DNA of 64,000 bases from contig CAYNVO010000010.1 in NCBI GenBank assembly GCA_964400675.1, forward strand, positions 32,241-96,240. The letters run 5' to 3'. Each line of letters begins with the position of its first letter. Position 1 is the first letter of the stretch. This DNA is from 9FT-COMBO-48-23 sp964400675 (GTDB lineage Bacteria > Chloroflexota > Dehalococcoidia > GIF9 > UBA5629). Made by a program: the position numbers and the translations under genes. The notes below the pieces were generated by a model. It ran no database searches, was not told where the DNA came from, and saw only the letters and a list, made by a program, of their open reading frames with translations. Below are positions 51,138 through 60,498 of the stretch, piece by piece.

Positions 51138-51657
51138 GACAGTAATCGCCGGTTTTGGAGGTCAGGGTGTTATGTCTATGGGGCTTAGTCTAGCTCAGGC
51201 AGCAATGCTTGAGGCTAAAAATGTAACCTATTTGCCGTCCTATGGTGCCGAGGTTCGTGGAGGTACTGCCAATTGCACGGTGGTTATAGCTGATGATGAG
51301 ATTGCGTCTCCGGTTGCTTCGGCACCGGAGTTTGTTATTGCTATGAATCAGCCCTCTGTAGTTAGATTCCAGAATCAGATTCAATCAGGCGGCCTGTTCT
51401 TTATCAATTCCTCTTTAGTGGAATCTGAAATCTCGAGGGGTGATATTAACGTTGTTGGTGTACCGGCTAATAGTATTGCGGAGAATTTGGGAAGTCCCAG
51501 GTCTGCCAACATGGTAATGCTGGGTGCGTTCATTAGAAAGAGCGGTCTCGTTTCACTTGACAGTATCATTGATGCGTTAAAGTCAACGCTAGGTAAGAAA
51601 CAAAAGCTGGTTGCTATTAATGAGAAAGCATTGAAGGCGGGGTACGACCTGTTCTGA
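51127..51657 (+). CDS. korC: 2-oxoacid:ferredoxin oxidoreductase, gamma subunit
   Basis: The 176 residues start LIRTVIAGFGGQGVMSMGLS, the characteristic gamma-subunit glycine-rich N-terminus, with TYLPSYGAEVRGGTANCTVV. The ATG at 51127 fits family length better than a GTG at 51118. It completes the korDABC operon; an ACT-domain gene follows. Confidence 0.9.
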   Translation: MLIRTVIAGFGGQGVMSMGLSLAQAAMLEAKNVTYLPSYGAEVRGGTANCTVVIADDEIASPVASAPEFVIAMNQPSVVRFQNQIQSGGLFFINSSLVESEISRGDINVVGVPANSIAENLGSPRSANMVMLGAFIRKSGLVSLDSIIDALKSTLGKKQKLVAINEKALKAGYDLF

Positions 51658-51688
51658 TATTGAGTTATATTTAATTGGGGAGCGAATT

Positions 51689-52120
51689 ATGTGTGTAAAA
51701 CAGATTTCTATAACCCTGGAGAATGTGCCTGGTAAGTTCCTGGCTGTGAGTGAATGCTTGGGTAGGGAGGGGATAAACATCAGAGCTATTTCGGTAGCCG
51801 ACACATCTGATTTTAGCACGGTGAGATTTGTTGCTGATAACCCGGAAAAAACGGCTAATGTGCTCAAGAGTCATGGTTATTCGGTGCATGAAACCGATGT
51901 CATTGCGGTGGAAGTTCCTGATCACCCTGGTGGGCTTCTGGCTGTACTGAAACCACTGCGTGAAGCAGATATTAATGTGTGCTATTTTTATACCTACTTA
52001 GGCAAGGGGGAAAGCGGTCAGCCTGTAGTTATCATCGGCGTGGACAAGACCAAGGAAGCGATAGAAGCTTTGCAAAAGAACTGGGTCCACACCTTCGGCA
52101 AGGAAATTTATTCACTGTAA
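51689..52120 (+). CDS. Tandem ACT-domain protein
   Basis: The 143 residues form two ACT domains: ISITLENVPGKFLAVSECLG with INIRAISVADTSDFSTVRF, and VIAVEVPDHPGGLLAVLKPL with INVCYFYTYLGKGESGQPVV. ACT domains bind amino acids or other small ligands and control partner enzymes. The gene is 31 bases after korC and ends before a terminator, so it may sense a metabolite for the oxidoreductase operon. Confidence 0.85.
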   Translation: MCVKQISITLENVPGKFLAVSECLGREGINIRAISVADTSDFSTVRFVADNPEKTANVLKSHGYSVHETDVIAVEVPDHPGGLLAVLKPLREADINVCYFYTYLGKGESGQPVVIIGVDKTKEAIEALQKNWVHTFGKEIYSL

Positions 52121-52176
52121 TATATGCTTGCCGGATCAGTCAACTTTACGGTGCTTTGCCCTCTACAACCTGATAA

Positions 52177-52212
52177 AAAGCGGGCTCTGTTATGTAGCAG
52201 AGCCCGTTTTAT
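52177..52212 (+). terminator. Terminator of the kor-ACT operon
   Basis: CGGGCTCTG (52181-52189) pairs with CAGAGCCCG (52198-52206), loop TTATGTAG, followed by TTTT; an A-run precedes it so it may also serve the convergent selD transcript. Confidence 0.88.
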
Positions 52213-52231
52213 TTCATAGTCGCGTTTTCCT

Positions 52232-53281
52232 TTACTCTACAAGTATCTTGCCCGCTGGCTTGTTGATTATTTCTCCGATTATGACTGCTTCACGTATGCC
52301 GGCTTTTCGCAGCTTGGATACTAGCGGTGCTGCCGCTTCAGGAGCCAGCGAAATTAGCAGCCCGCCCGAAGTTTGGGGGTCGAAAAGTATATCCTGTATG
52401 GAATCGGGTACATGTTTAGAGAACCCCACCATTTTGCCGTAAAATTCCCTGTTTCTGTGCAAACCGCCGGGGCAAAGTCCCATATTGGCGAAATCCTCGG
52501 TTTCTGGGAAGGTGGGGATTGAAGCCGAATTGATTTTGATGCCTACCTGGCTGTTCTGGGCTAGCTGGCAGGCATGGCCAAGAAGTCCGAAGCCGGTTAT
52601 GTCGGTGCAGGCATGAACTCCTATCTCTTGCATCAGTTCCGAGGCTTTTTTATTCAAGGCTGCCATGTATTTTGTTAGCCTGGCTATCGTCTCTTCGCTG
52701 GCTTTGCCAGCTTTCAGGGCGGTGCTGATGATTCCGGTGCCTAAGGGTTTGGTGAGTATGAGTTTGTCTCCAGCCCTGGCTCCGGAGTTGGTCACCAAGC
52801 GCTCGGGGTGTATTACGCCTGTAACTGAGAGCCCGTATTTTAGCTCGGCATCGTCTATGCTGTGTCCGCCTACCAGTGTCACGCCGGCTTCTTTCATCTT
52901 GTCTACTCCACCCCTGAGCACATCTTGCAGCACTGATATGTCCAGCTTATTTATCGGGAAGCAGACCACATTCATAGCGGTCAATGGCTTGCCGCCCATA
53001 GTGTAAACGTCACTCAACGCATTGGCGACGGCAATCTGGCCGAAATCGTAGGGGTCGTCGACAATAGGCGTGAAGAAATCAATGGTCTGGATTATTGCCA
53101 GGTCATTTCTCAGTTTGTAAACGCCGGCATCATCCAGGCTTTCCATGCCCCGAATCACGTTCTTATCGTGTATAAGGGGCAATCCGCATAAGGCTTTTTC
53201 CAGGTCTCCCGGACCTAACTTGGAGGCTCAGCCGGCTCCGGTGACGCTTTCAGTCAGGCGGGGTGGTATCTTTTTGTCCAT
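52232..53281 (-). CDS. selD: Selenide, water dikinase, itself a selenoprotein (in-frame UGA)
   Basis: The ATG at 53281 opens a 349-residue protein with a UGA at codon 18 (53228-53230). The context is TESVTGAG-U-ASKLGPGDLE; the family has GAGCGCK here, so UGA occupies the catalytic Cys17 position and the catalytic Lys is conserved. A stem-loop 11 bases after the UGA fits a bacterial SECIS. Beyond it are GMESLDDAGVYKLRNDLAII, VDDPYDFGQIAVANALSDVYTMGG and TLVGGHSIDDAELKYGLSVTG. SelD makes selenophosphate from selenide and ATP. A standard caller would truncate it to the ATG/TTG near 53182. It lies divergent from selA. Confidence 0.93.
53202..53216 (-). promoter_or_regulatory. SECIS-like element of selD
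   Basis: Minus-strand AGGTC pairs with GACCT around loop CGGGA, 11 bases after the UGA. Loop position 16 bases from the UGA and a G in the first two loop bases satisfy published bacterial SECIS patterns as I recall them. Confidence 0.75.
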
Positions 53282-53433
53282 TTGTGCTTATTGTAGCATT
53301 GGCTGAACCGAAGAGGCAAAGTGCAGCACAGCTCTGAATGCTTGTCCATAAACGTTCTGTCATGCTGAGTTAATCGGAAAATGCCTTGTCAGCTTTGAAA
53401 CTAGTTCTGAGTATAGTAGAATATCTGTGCATC

Positions 53434-54813
53434 ATGGACAGTGAGCTTCGTCGTCTTCCCAGCGTGGATAAAGTGATTTCCGATGAGCGAATCAAGCGGC
53501 TTCGAGAACTTTATCCTCATGACCTGATTGTGGACTTGGTTCGCCAGCGACTTGAGGCGGATCGCCTGGCTATCGCGGGCGACCGCGCGTGTCCTTCGCT
53601 GGATGAGATTGTGGACTCCGTTTGCTCTCAGGTGCAGGCACTGGAGCAGATTAGCCCGCGTCCGGTTATCAATGCTAGCGGGGTAATAATCCATACCAAC
53701 CTGGGTCGGGCACCGCTTACTAAAGAGGCAGCTATGGCTACGGAGTTGATTGCCATGGGTTACTGCAACCTGGAATTTAACCTTGATAATGGAACAAGAG
53801 GCTCACGGGATGTTCACGTTGAGCAGCTTCTGTGCCAGTTGACAGGTGCAGAGGCGGCGCTGGTGGTAAATAACAATGCCTCTGCGGTATTGCTGGCGCT
53901 TACTGCCTTAGCCAAGAGAAAAGAGGTTATTGTCTCCAGAAGTCAGGCTGTTGAAATCGGTGGTGGCTTTCGTATCCCTGATGTCATGAGACAGAGCGGT
54001 GCAAAGCTGGTAGAAGTGGGCACGACTAACTGTACCTACATTTATGATTATGAGCAGGCTATCGGTCCAGCGACTGCGGCACTTTTACGTGTTCACTCCA
54101 GCAACTTCAGGGTGGAAGGTTTTACCCATTCGGTTAACCTTGAGGAGATGATAGAACTTGGCGAAAAACATGGCACCCCCGTATTTGATGACCTTGGCAG
54201 TGGTTGTCTATTGGACACAGCCACATTTGGGCTTGCCCCGGAGCCCATGGTGCAGCATAGTATTTCGCTTGGTGTTGGTCTGGCTTGCTTTTCCGGCGAC
54301 AAGCTTTTGGGAGGACCTCAGGCTGGAATTATTGTCGGAAAGAAGGTCTTCGTTGACAGGTTGAAAAAGCATCCTCTGGCGAGGGCGCTCCGCATTGATA
54401 AAATAAGACTTACCGGATTGGCTGCTACGTTGGTTCTTTACCTGAGAGGCGAGGCATTAGAGAAAATTCCGGTGTGGCGTATGATTTCCATGTCTCTGGA
54501 TGATATTGAGAGACGAGCCAGCCTATGGGCACAAGCCCTGGGTGATTTAGCCCGGGTTGTTGAAGGTGAGTCCATGGTTGGTGGTGGCAGTCTCCCTGGC
54601 AGTACGCTTCCTACCAAGCTTGTTGCTATTGGTGGTAAGACTGGACGAAGTAACATAGCTCTCTCATTAGCTCGAAAATTGCGTCATCATAACCCACCGG
54701 TTATCGGGCGTATTAGTGATGATGTTCTACTCTTCGACCCGAGGACAGTTCTCCCTGAAGAGGATGAAATTTTACTGCGGGCACTGAGAGATGCAGCTAC
54801 TGGCCTGAAATAG
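53434..54813 (+). CDS. selA: L-seryl-tRNA(Sec) selenium transferase
   Basis: In this 459-residue protein the ATG at 53434 gives the family N-terminus (SELRRLPSVDKVISDERIKR); an upstream TTG would add 16 residues. The PLP enzyme core follows: VINASGVIIHTNLGRAPLTK, VNNNASAVLLALTALA, SRSQAVEIGGGFRIPDVMRQ and the lysine of CFSGDKLLGGPQAGII, which binds PLP. It converts seryl-tRNA(Sec) to selenocysteyl-tRNA(Sec) with selenophosphate. selB follows after 88 bases. Confidence 0.95.
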   Translation: MDSELRRLPSVDKVISDERIKRLRELYPHDLIVDLVRQRLEADRLAIAGDRACPSLDEIVDSVCSQVQALEQISPRPVINASGVIIHTNLGRAPLTKEAAMATELIAMGYCNLEFNLDNGTRGSRDVHVEQLLCQLTGAEAALVVNNNASAVLLALTALAKRKEVIVSRSQAVEIGGGFRIPDVMRQSGAKLVEVGTTNCTYIYDYEQAIGPATAALLRVHSSNFRVEGFTHSVNLEEMIELGEKHGTPVFDDLGSGCLLDTATFGLAPEPMVQHSISLGVGLACFSGDKLLGGPQAGIIVGKKVFVDRLKKHPLARALRIDKIRLTGLAATLVLYLRGEALEKIPVWRMISMSLDDIERRASLWAQALGDLARVVEGESMVGGGSLPGSTLPTKLVAIGGKTGRSNIALSLARKLRHHNPPVIGRISDDVLLFDPRTVLPEEDEILLRALRDAATGLK

Positions 54814-54901
54814 CGATTCTGTATTTACATTTTTGATGTTTCCACCAGCTGAATGATGTAGTCGTTTGTATAGCTTCTGAATTGGCGTAAAGGAAAAGCA
54901 G

Positions 54902-56749
54902 ATGTTTGTTATAGGGACTGCTGGACATATAGACCACGGCAAATCGCTTTTGATAAAGGCACTGACTGGAATAGACCCTGACCGGCTGCGTGAGGAAAAA
55001 GAACGAGGCATGACCATAGACCTTGGTTTTGCCTGGATGAAACTGCCAGAAGGCCAGGAGGTTGGAATTATTGATGTTCCCGGGCATGAGCGTTTTGTTA
55101 AGAACATGCTGGCTGGTGTGGGTGGTATTGATTTAGCTCTGCTTATTGTGGCTGCCGACGAGGGAGTAATGCCTCAGACAAGAGAACATTTAGCCATACT
55201 TGATTTACTTGACATAACTAAAGGCGTTGTGGTAATCACGAAGAAGGATTTGGTGGATGAAGAATTGCTGAGTTTGGTCAAGTTAGAGGCTGAAGAGCTA
55301 ATAAAATCGACTACCCTGGCTGGAGCACCTGTCGTTGCTGTGTCGGCAGTAAGTGGTGAGGGGTTGCCGGAATTGGTTTTATCTATAGACCGGATTCTGT
55401 CGACTGCGGAGCCCAGAAAAGATATCGGCAGGCCCAGACTTGTGATAGACCGTGCTTTTACTATATCGGGTTCCGGTACTGTAATTACCGGAACGTTGAT
55501 AGATGGCTCGCTATCGGTGGGGCAGGAAGTCGAGGTGGTTCCTGTGGGGTTGAAGGCTAGATTGCGAGGACTCCAAAGTCACAAAGCTCGTATTGATGTT
55601 GCTAGTCCTGGCAGTCGTGTAGCAGCCAACTTAACCGGAGTGGCTACATCTCAGTTAGAGCGTGGTTATGTGCTTACCTCGCCCGGCTGGCTGGCACCGA
55701 CTGTGCGAATAGATGTAAAGCTTCGCATGCTTTCAGACCTAAAACATTCTCTGCGCCATAATGCCGTCGTCAGCTTTTTCACAGGTGCCGCTGAGGTGAT
55801 AGCCAAGGTTCATCTTCTTGAGAGAGAGAAACTGGATTCCGGGGGTATTTCCTGGGCACAATTAGCCCTGGCTGAGCCGGTGGCATTGGTTAAAGGAGAC
55901 CGTTTCATTATCCGTTCACCTATGGATACCTTGGGAGGTGGTGTGGTTGTTAGTTCACATGCGCCGAGACATCGACGATTCCGTCCTTCTGTAATCCAAA
56001 GCCTGAAAATTAGAGCAGAAGGTGGAGTAGAAGATGTTGTAGCTGCTATGCTGGAGGCAAATCAGCCCCTGGATCTGGAAAAGCTGGCGGTTCAGTGTGA
56101 TCTGGCGGCTGATGAAGCACATGTGGTTGTTGGTGAACTTATTACAAAAGGAAGGGTGGTGGCAGTAGGTCAAGGAGGACAGAGACTTCTTTTCACAGAG
56201 TCCGGTTGGGGGCGATTGGTTAAGAAGGCAGAATCTGTGGTGGAAAACTATCATCGAAAATTCCCTACTCGCTCTGGCATGTCCCAAGGGGAGCTGGGCA
56301 GTAAGTTGGGGCTATTGCCAAATTCCCCCGCGTTACGGAAGCTTTTCGCCGATGGAGTTCTAACCGAAGAAGGAGCGGTGGTTCGTCTTCCTTCTTACCA
56401 GGTTCAGCTTTCTCATCAGCAGCAGGCAAAAATTGACATCTTCCTTAGTGCTCTGGACCAGAACCCTTATTCTCCACCAGGAGACATAACACTTGAACCT
56501 GACCTGCTCAATCTGCTTATTGAGCAGCGCCAGGTGGTAAAAGTAAGCGACGGCGTGTTTTTTTCTGCTTCTGCATATGGCGAAATGGTGGATAAAGTTA
56601 TCGCTTATGCCAGGTCAAAGGGTAAAGTGACTCTGGCTGAAGTGCGAGATATGCTGGGTACGAGCCGCAAGTATGCCCAGGCGCTTTTGGAGTATATGGA
56701 TGAGAAGAAGCTCACACGCCGCATTGGTGACGAACGAGTTTTGAGATAA
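54902..56749 (+). CDS. selB: Selenocysteine-specific elongation factor SelB
   Basis: The 615 residues have the EF-Tu-like GTPase (FVIGTAGHIDHGKSLLIKAL for G1, then DVPGHERFVKNML for G3, and ITKKDLVDEE for G4), domains 2 and 3, and the C-terminal winged helices (about residues 380-615) that bind the SECIS. The first Thr after the G1 Lys is Ser, as in other SelBs of this type. It delivers Sec-tRNA(Sec) to UGA. The next gene on the opposite strand ends one base away. Confidence 0.95.
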   Translation: MFVIGTAGHIDHGKSLLIKALTGIDPDRLREEKERGMTIDLGFAWMKLPEGQEVGIIDVPGHERFVKNMLAGVGGIDLALLIVAADEGVMPQTREHLAILDLLDITKGVVVITKKDLVDEELLSLVKLEAEELIKSTTLAGAPVVAVSAVSGEGLPELVLSIDRILSTAEPRKDIGRPRLVIDRAFTISGSGTVITGTLIDGSLSVGQEVEVVPVGLKARLRGLQSHKARIDVASPGSRVAANLTGVATSQLERGYVLTSPGWLAPTVRIDVKLRMLSDLKHSLRHNAVVSFFTGAAEVIAKVHLLEREKLDSGGISWAQLALAEPVALVKGDRFIIRSPMDTLGGGVVVSSHAPRHRRFRPSVIQSLKIRAEGGVEDVVAAMLEANQPLDLEKLAVQCDLAADEAHVVVGELITKGRVVAVGQGGQRLLFTESGWGRLVKKAESVVENYHRKFPTRSGMSQGELGSKLGLLPNSPALRKLFADGVLTEEGAVVRLPSYQVQLSHQQQAKIDIFLSALDQNPYSPPGDITLEPDLLNLLIEQRQVVKVSDGVFFSASAYGEMVDKVIAYARSKGKVTLAEVRDMLGTSRKYAQALLEYMDEKKLTRRIGDERVLR

Positions 56750-57454
56750 TTAGTACTGTTTTATTAGTTGGCCATTGTTTTCGAAGAAATACCATGAGCC
56801 GTTGTATGCTGAGTTTATGGGACAGGTTTTGGATATACTCCACATCCCATCGCCCAGATACTCAGCGATAAAAATTGGCTCGGCGTCCTCATACGGAGGA
56901 CAACTGGGGCTAACTCAGCCGGTTCGTTGGGTGGCCAATCTGCAGTGGGGGCTAATTTTCCTTGCTTCAGCTATGACTTGCTCAGTGGTGTATTTAGGTG
57001 AATCAGAATCTGGCTGCGGTTCTTGCTGGATAACTGTGTTCGGTGGTGTTGAGGGTGGGGATTGCCCACCGAATATAAAGCTGCCGCCAAACCAGTTAGA
57101 TGTTCCTCCTTGCGGGCCTGTGCCAATGACGTAAAGGATTGTTCCAATGAAGATGATAATAGCCAACAAAATAAGATACCGACCAACATTGCCTACAGCT
57201 TGAGGCGTTACTATTGCCTGTCTGGTTTTTTCTTCTCTACGAGTCACTATAGCTTCCTTAGCTGCAGGCTCTGTTGGTGGTTGTGTTTCTTTCTGTAGCT
57301 GTCCCCCGCAATTAGTGCAAAATCCAGATAGGGATTCAACAGCAGTACCACAGTGGCGACATCTATATTCAAAGTGTTGACCACAAGTGCTGCAGAACCG
57401 TTGTCCCACAGGGACTGGAGCACCACATTTTGGACACGGAAACGCTTGTTGCAA
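56750..57454 (-). CDS. Candidate selenoprotein: double zinc-ribbon membrane protein with in-frame UGA
   Basis: The frame opens at 57454 with MQQAFPCPKCGAPVPVGQRF, a double zinc ribbon (residues 1-55, four CxxC pairs), a linker, one membrane helix about 97-117 (ILLAIIIFIGTILYVIGTG) and an external part beginning YTTEQVIAEARKISPHC. A TGA occurs at codon 180 (56915-56917). The same frame then stays open for 54 codons to TAA at 56750 and encodes SPSCPPYEDAEP...YLGDGMWSISKTC...GSWYFFENNGQLIKQY, which aligns with the C-terminus of the protein at 32524. A 17-base stem-loop begins 13 bases after the TGA. selB, selA, selD and tRNA-Sec are within 4 kb. Alternative: a nonsense mutation. Confidence 0.6.
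56885..56901 (-). promoter_or_regulatory. SECIS-like stem-loop after the in-frame UGA
   Basis: GTCCTC pairs perfectly with GAGGAC around CGTAT on the minus strand. It begins 13 bases after the UGA, placing the loop 19 bases away, with G second in the loop; a U-G pair can extend the stem. Geometry is close to the selD element. Confidence 0.5.
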
Positions 57455-57780
57455 TTTATATTCCGTTTTTCCTTCCTTATTATATATTATCGTATATTAT
57501 GGCATTGTCAAAGTGTTACCATGACAGCTATACCAATTATATAACTGCTTGAATTAAGGCGTTTCGGAAAGGATAACCGGTAGTTTTGCTTCTGCGTATT
57601 TCTACATGGTTTATTTCGCAACCGGACATGGCGTAGTACTTATGTCTTTCTTATTCATGGTACCTAAGTGTTCTTCTGAAACAGTACGAATGCATCATGT
57701 TTTGCTGATTATGATATGTGAAAATAAGACTGTAAGTAGCTAGCCGACTAGGAGCTGCAATTTATGGTAAGGAGGGAGAA
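57455..57780. other. Non-coding stretch between divergent genes
   Basis: About 325 AT-rich bases between the zinc-ribbon selenoprotein candidate and the tiny membrane ORFs. Promoters for both should lie here, but I cannot fix hexamers with confidence. Confidence 0.4.
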
Positions 57781-57915
57781 ATGAGCAGAAGTAAAAAGTT
57801 TTTGACTATCCTGAGGACTGATAAGAAGTTGCTGGGGATGTTTGGCGGCATAGTTATTGACCTTACCGTTCTCGTGGCTATTGTGGTTACAGCCTGTGTT
57901 TGGTATTTGCCGTAG
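57781..57915 (+). CDS. Small single-pass membrane protein, 44 residues
   Basis: AAGGAGGGAGAA stands directly before the ATG. A basic N-terminus (SRSKKFLTILRTDKKL) is followed by one helix (IVIDLTVLVAIVVTACVW) ending WYLP. The following ORF at 57948 ends similarly (WYLL). Function unknown; the ribosome-binding site makes translation likely. Confidence 0.6.
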   Translation: MSRSKKFLTILRTDKKLLGMFGGIVIDLTVLVAIVVTACVWYLP

Positions 57916-57947
57916 CTCCCAGTAACCGATAAATTGGGAACTACAAG

Positions 57948-58031
57948 ATGGTAAAAGAACTTGTAAGTGTCATCGGTGGCTTCCTAGTCGTAGCTCTACT
58001 TTTTTGGGCTTTTGCCTGGTATTTGCTGTAA
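57948..58031 (+). CDS. Tiny membrane peptide, 27 residues
   Basis: The frame ATG at 57948 to TAA encodes VKELVSVIGGFLVVALLFWA and ends FAWYLL: a single hydrophobic helix with a short charged start. It lies 32 bases after a similar 44-residue membrane protein gene. The ribosome-binding site is poor (ACTACAAG), so translation may depend on coupling. Resembles small membrane subunits or toxins. Confidence 0.35.
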   Translation: MVKELVSVIGGFLVVALLFWAFAWYLL

Positions 58032-58174
58032 TGCCTGTTTAAGGCCTCTTCCATCATTGTCCGCTGTGCTCGAATGTAAATCCTGCCTCAATTCATCCTG
58101 TAACTCAGCTTGGCATCTTCTCAGGAACTATTGTCTCCTCTCCGCACCCTTGTTTTCACCAGGTGTTGAAATGA

Positions 58175-58271
58175 TGGCGGGAGCGTATGGGAGTCGAACC
58201 CACCAGAGACATTTTTGATGCCTCTCGACGGATTTGAAGTCCGCGAAGCCCACCGGGACCCAAACGCTCCC
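58175..58271 (-). tRNA. selC: tRNA-Sec(TCA)
   Basis: The 97-base minus-strand RNA begins GGGAGCGTTTGGGTCCC and has anticodon TCA in GGACTTCAAATCC, a long variable arm (GAGAGGCATCAAAAATGTCTC), GGTTCGACTCC in the T arm, and an encoded CCA. An eight-pair acceptor and extended D arm fit tRNA-Sec. Confidence 0.95.
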
Positions 58272-58491
58272 AATCCGTATATCGTTTGCTGTTATGGCAG
58301 TATGTGCCCTCTTATCAGCTAACGCAAATAACATAATACCAGATTCTTATAGAGTAATGAAATCGTTAGCTGTGATTTCGTACGCCCCCATATAGAATGG
58401 GTAGGCAGCGCCTCTGGCTTGAAGTGTTGCTGCTGGGTTCAGGTTTGTCGTTGCCGGTGGATAGGATTAGCTTTCTTTTCGCCTTCGCCTG

Positions 58492-60342
58492 TTATTCCTG
58501 GTCGATGGGCAGTTCTACTACGAATGTACTTCCTTTGCCATGTTCACTATTAACGTATATCTTGCCTTTCTGTTCCGTCACTATGCTGTGACAGATGCTC
58601 AAACCCAGACCGATACCCTTGCCTACTTCTTTAGTAGTGAAGAAGGGGTTGAAAATCTGCCCCAGGTTCTCGGGAGGGATGCCAGGACCGTCATCGGCGA
58701 AGGAAGCTCTGATAACCTCTCCTGATTTTTCGGTGGTGATGGTTAAAGTGCCTTTTTTATGTGCCTCGAACATGAAATATTCGGCATTTATAATGATATC
58801 CATGAAGACCTGCCGCATCCTGACCGGGCCAACCGTGACCAGGGGTAACTCTGGGTCAAGTTTGGTCTTCACCTTGATGTTTGCTTTCTTCTGTTCATAT
58901 TGTCGCAGCTTTAGCACATCAGTAATCAAGCTATTGATATCGACGAGTTGTTTTGGTTGTGGCTGCTTGAGAGCGAAGCCCGTGAAAATTTTTATCACTT
59001 CAGCGGCACGCTGAGCTTCCTCGTAGATTCCTGTCAGGTCTTTCCTGACGTCTTCGGGCAAATCTTTCCTATCCAGCAGCAGCTGAGCGTAGCCGATGAC
59101 ACCTGTCAATGGGTTATTAAGTTCATGGGCAAAGCCTCCTGCCATATTGCCGAGAGCACTTAGACGGTCGGCGATGATAAGGCTGTCTTGCATTTTCTTG
59201 CGCTCGGTGATGTCTCTCCCAACCCCCTGAATCGCGTATGTTTTCCCCTCGTGGTAAATAACAGAAGCTTGGGTCTCCACGTATACAAAATTACCATCTT
59301 TACACTTTAACTTGAACTCGGCCACTTCTTTCTGGATGCCTGTCTCCTTAAGCTCCTGGAGTAATTCAATGGACTTGGCTACCTGGTCATCAGTCAGTAG
59401 CGAGGCAAAATTAAGCGAAGGGATTTCCTGTCTCTCGTAGCCTAGCAGGTTAAGGGCGGCGTTGTTAGCGTCAATGAAAGTACCTTCAAAATCATGGATG
59501 TAGACTAAGTCAAGGGAACCGTCGAATAAGGCTTGATATCGTTCATTACTTTGCTGTAAGCCCTGAAATAGCGTTGAATACGGCTCTGTAAGGGTGGTTT
59601 GAATAACAGCTTTGTAGAGCAGGTAGAATGAGATAACCATCAAGAAGTGGCCAAGCATATTCATAAATCCATATACATCAGTATAAAGCGTAAAGGCCAT
59701 TTCCGAGGCAATGGTTACTGCAAAGGATGCGATTAATAGTCTCAAAACCCTGGCATCAAATCGGCTGCGCTTTTGTATCAAAAGAAAAATGGCGGCCAGC
59801 GTGATGGCGCTGATTACGTATTCGCTGACTATCTTGAAGGTGGTGAGTCCGGTGCCTTCAATGAAGCAATCGGGGAAAATCTTCCAGTAGAAAATGGATG
59901 CCAATGTCAAGGATGTGACAACTGCATAACCGAGAAATACCGGTATAGGTCTTAGCCTGCGGTCTATCAGCAGCGGAGCCACGAGTAACGAAAGGCTCTC
60001 TATGTAACGGGCGGCAATCCAGAGCTGAGTTGGCAGGTTGGCGTCATATCCTGGGAATACAGGCATGCCCTTGTAGGCTAAGGTGTGTAGTAATTGAATT
60101 ATTGCGATGAAAAGATAGGCGATGCCTATGAAAGTAAAATAGTTGCTGTTTGATAAGTTGCGTGTGTTCCAGGCAAACATGAAAATGCCGCAAGCTATAA
60201 CAATGGCAAATGCCTCGGTAAGACTGTAGAAAAGCAGGTAATTGTAGTGAGTGGTCAGATAAAGTCCACCAAGAATCAATAATCCCACTACAATTTCTAT
60301 ATATTTACCGGGAGCAGTAACTGCTCTTGTTACGCTTCTCAT
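58492..60342 (-). CDS. Membrane histidine kinase with MASE3-like sensor and PAS domain
   Basis: The 616-residue protein has about seven N-terminal helices (residues about 13-255, MASE3-like pattern including YLFIAIIQLLHTLAYKGM and LWIAARYIESLSLLVAPLLI), a PAS domain about 265-385 (LDLVYIHDFEGTFIDANNAA with the PAC segment AIQGVGRDITERKK), HisKA with the phosphorylated His in GFAHELNNPLTGVIG, and HATPase_c about 500-614 (N box NAEYFMFEAH; DDGPGIPPENLGQIF; GLGLSICHSIV). It should autophosphorylate in response to a membrane or PAS signal. No response regulator gene is adjacent, so its partner is elsewhere. Confidence 0.9.
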   Translation of the reverse strand: MRSVTRAVTAPGKYIEIVVGLLILGGLYLTTHYNYLLFYSLTEAFAIVIACGIFMFAWNTRNLSNSNYFTFIGIAYLFIAIIQLLHTLAYKGMPVFPGYDANLPTQLWIAARYIESLSLLVAPLLIDRRLRPIPVFLGYAVVTSLTLASIFYWKIFPDCFIEGTGLTTFKIVSEYVISAITLAAIFLLIQKRSRFDARVLRLLIASFAVTIASEMAFTLYTDVYGFMNMLGHFLMVISFYLLYKAVIQTTLTEPYSTLFQGLQQSNERYQALFDGSLDLVYIHDFEGTFIDANNAALNLLGYERQEIPSLNFASLLTDDQVAKSIELLQELKETGIQKEVAEFKLKCKDGNFVYVETQASVIYHEGKTYAIQGVGRDITERKKMQDSLIIADRLSALGNMAGGFAHELNNPLTGVIGYAQLLLDRKDLPEDVRKDLTGIYEEAQRAAEVIKIFTGFALKQPQPKQLVDINSLITDVLKLRQYEQKKANIKVKTKLDPELPLVTVGPVRMRQVFMDIIINAEYFMFEAHKKGTLTITTEKSGEVIRASFADDGPGIPPENLGQIFNPFFTTKEVGKGIGLGLSICHSIVTEQKGKIYVNSEHGKGSTFVVELPIDQE

Positions 60343-60498
60343 CTTGTCAATCTATTTCATGAAATACTTGTATTGTAGTTAATGACGTCATTTATACGAC
60401 CAATATGTACGCTTGTCAAGTTACTATTGTGTAGTGACATCGTTTTGGGGATGATGTAAAATTGGGATTAGTCTTGAAGACAAAGTGGGGATAGGAAG

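Noticed and set aside
56750..57454. Frameshift as explanation for the interrupted zinc-ribbon gene
   Set aside because: Codon-by-codon reading shows that the sequence after the UGA is in the same frame, so only a single stop codon, not an indel, separates the parts.
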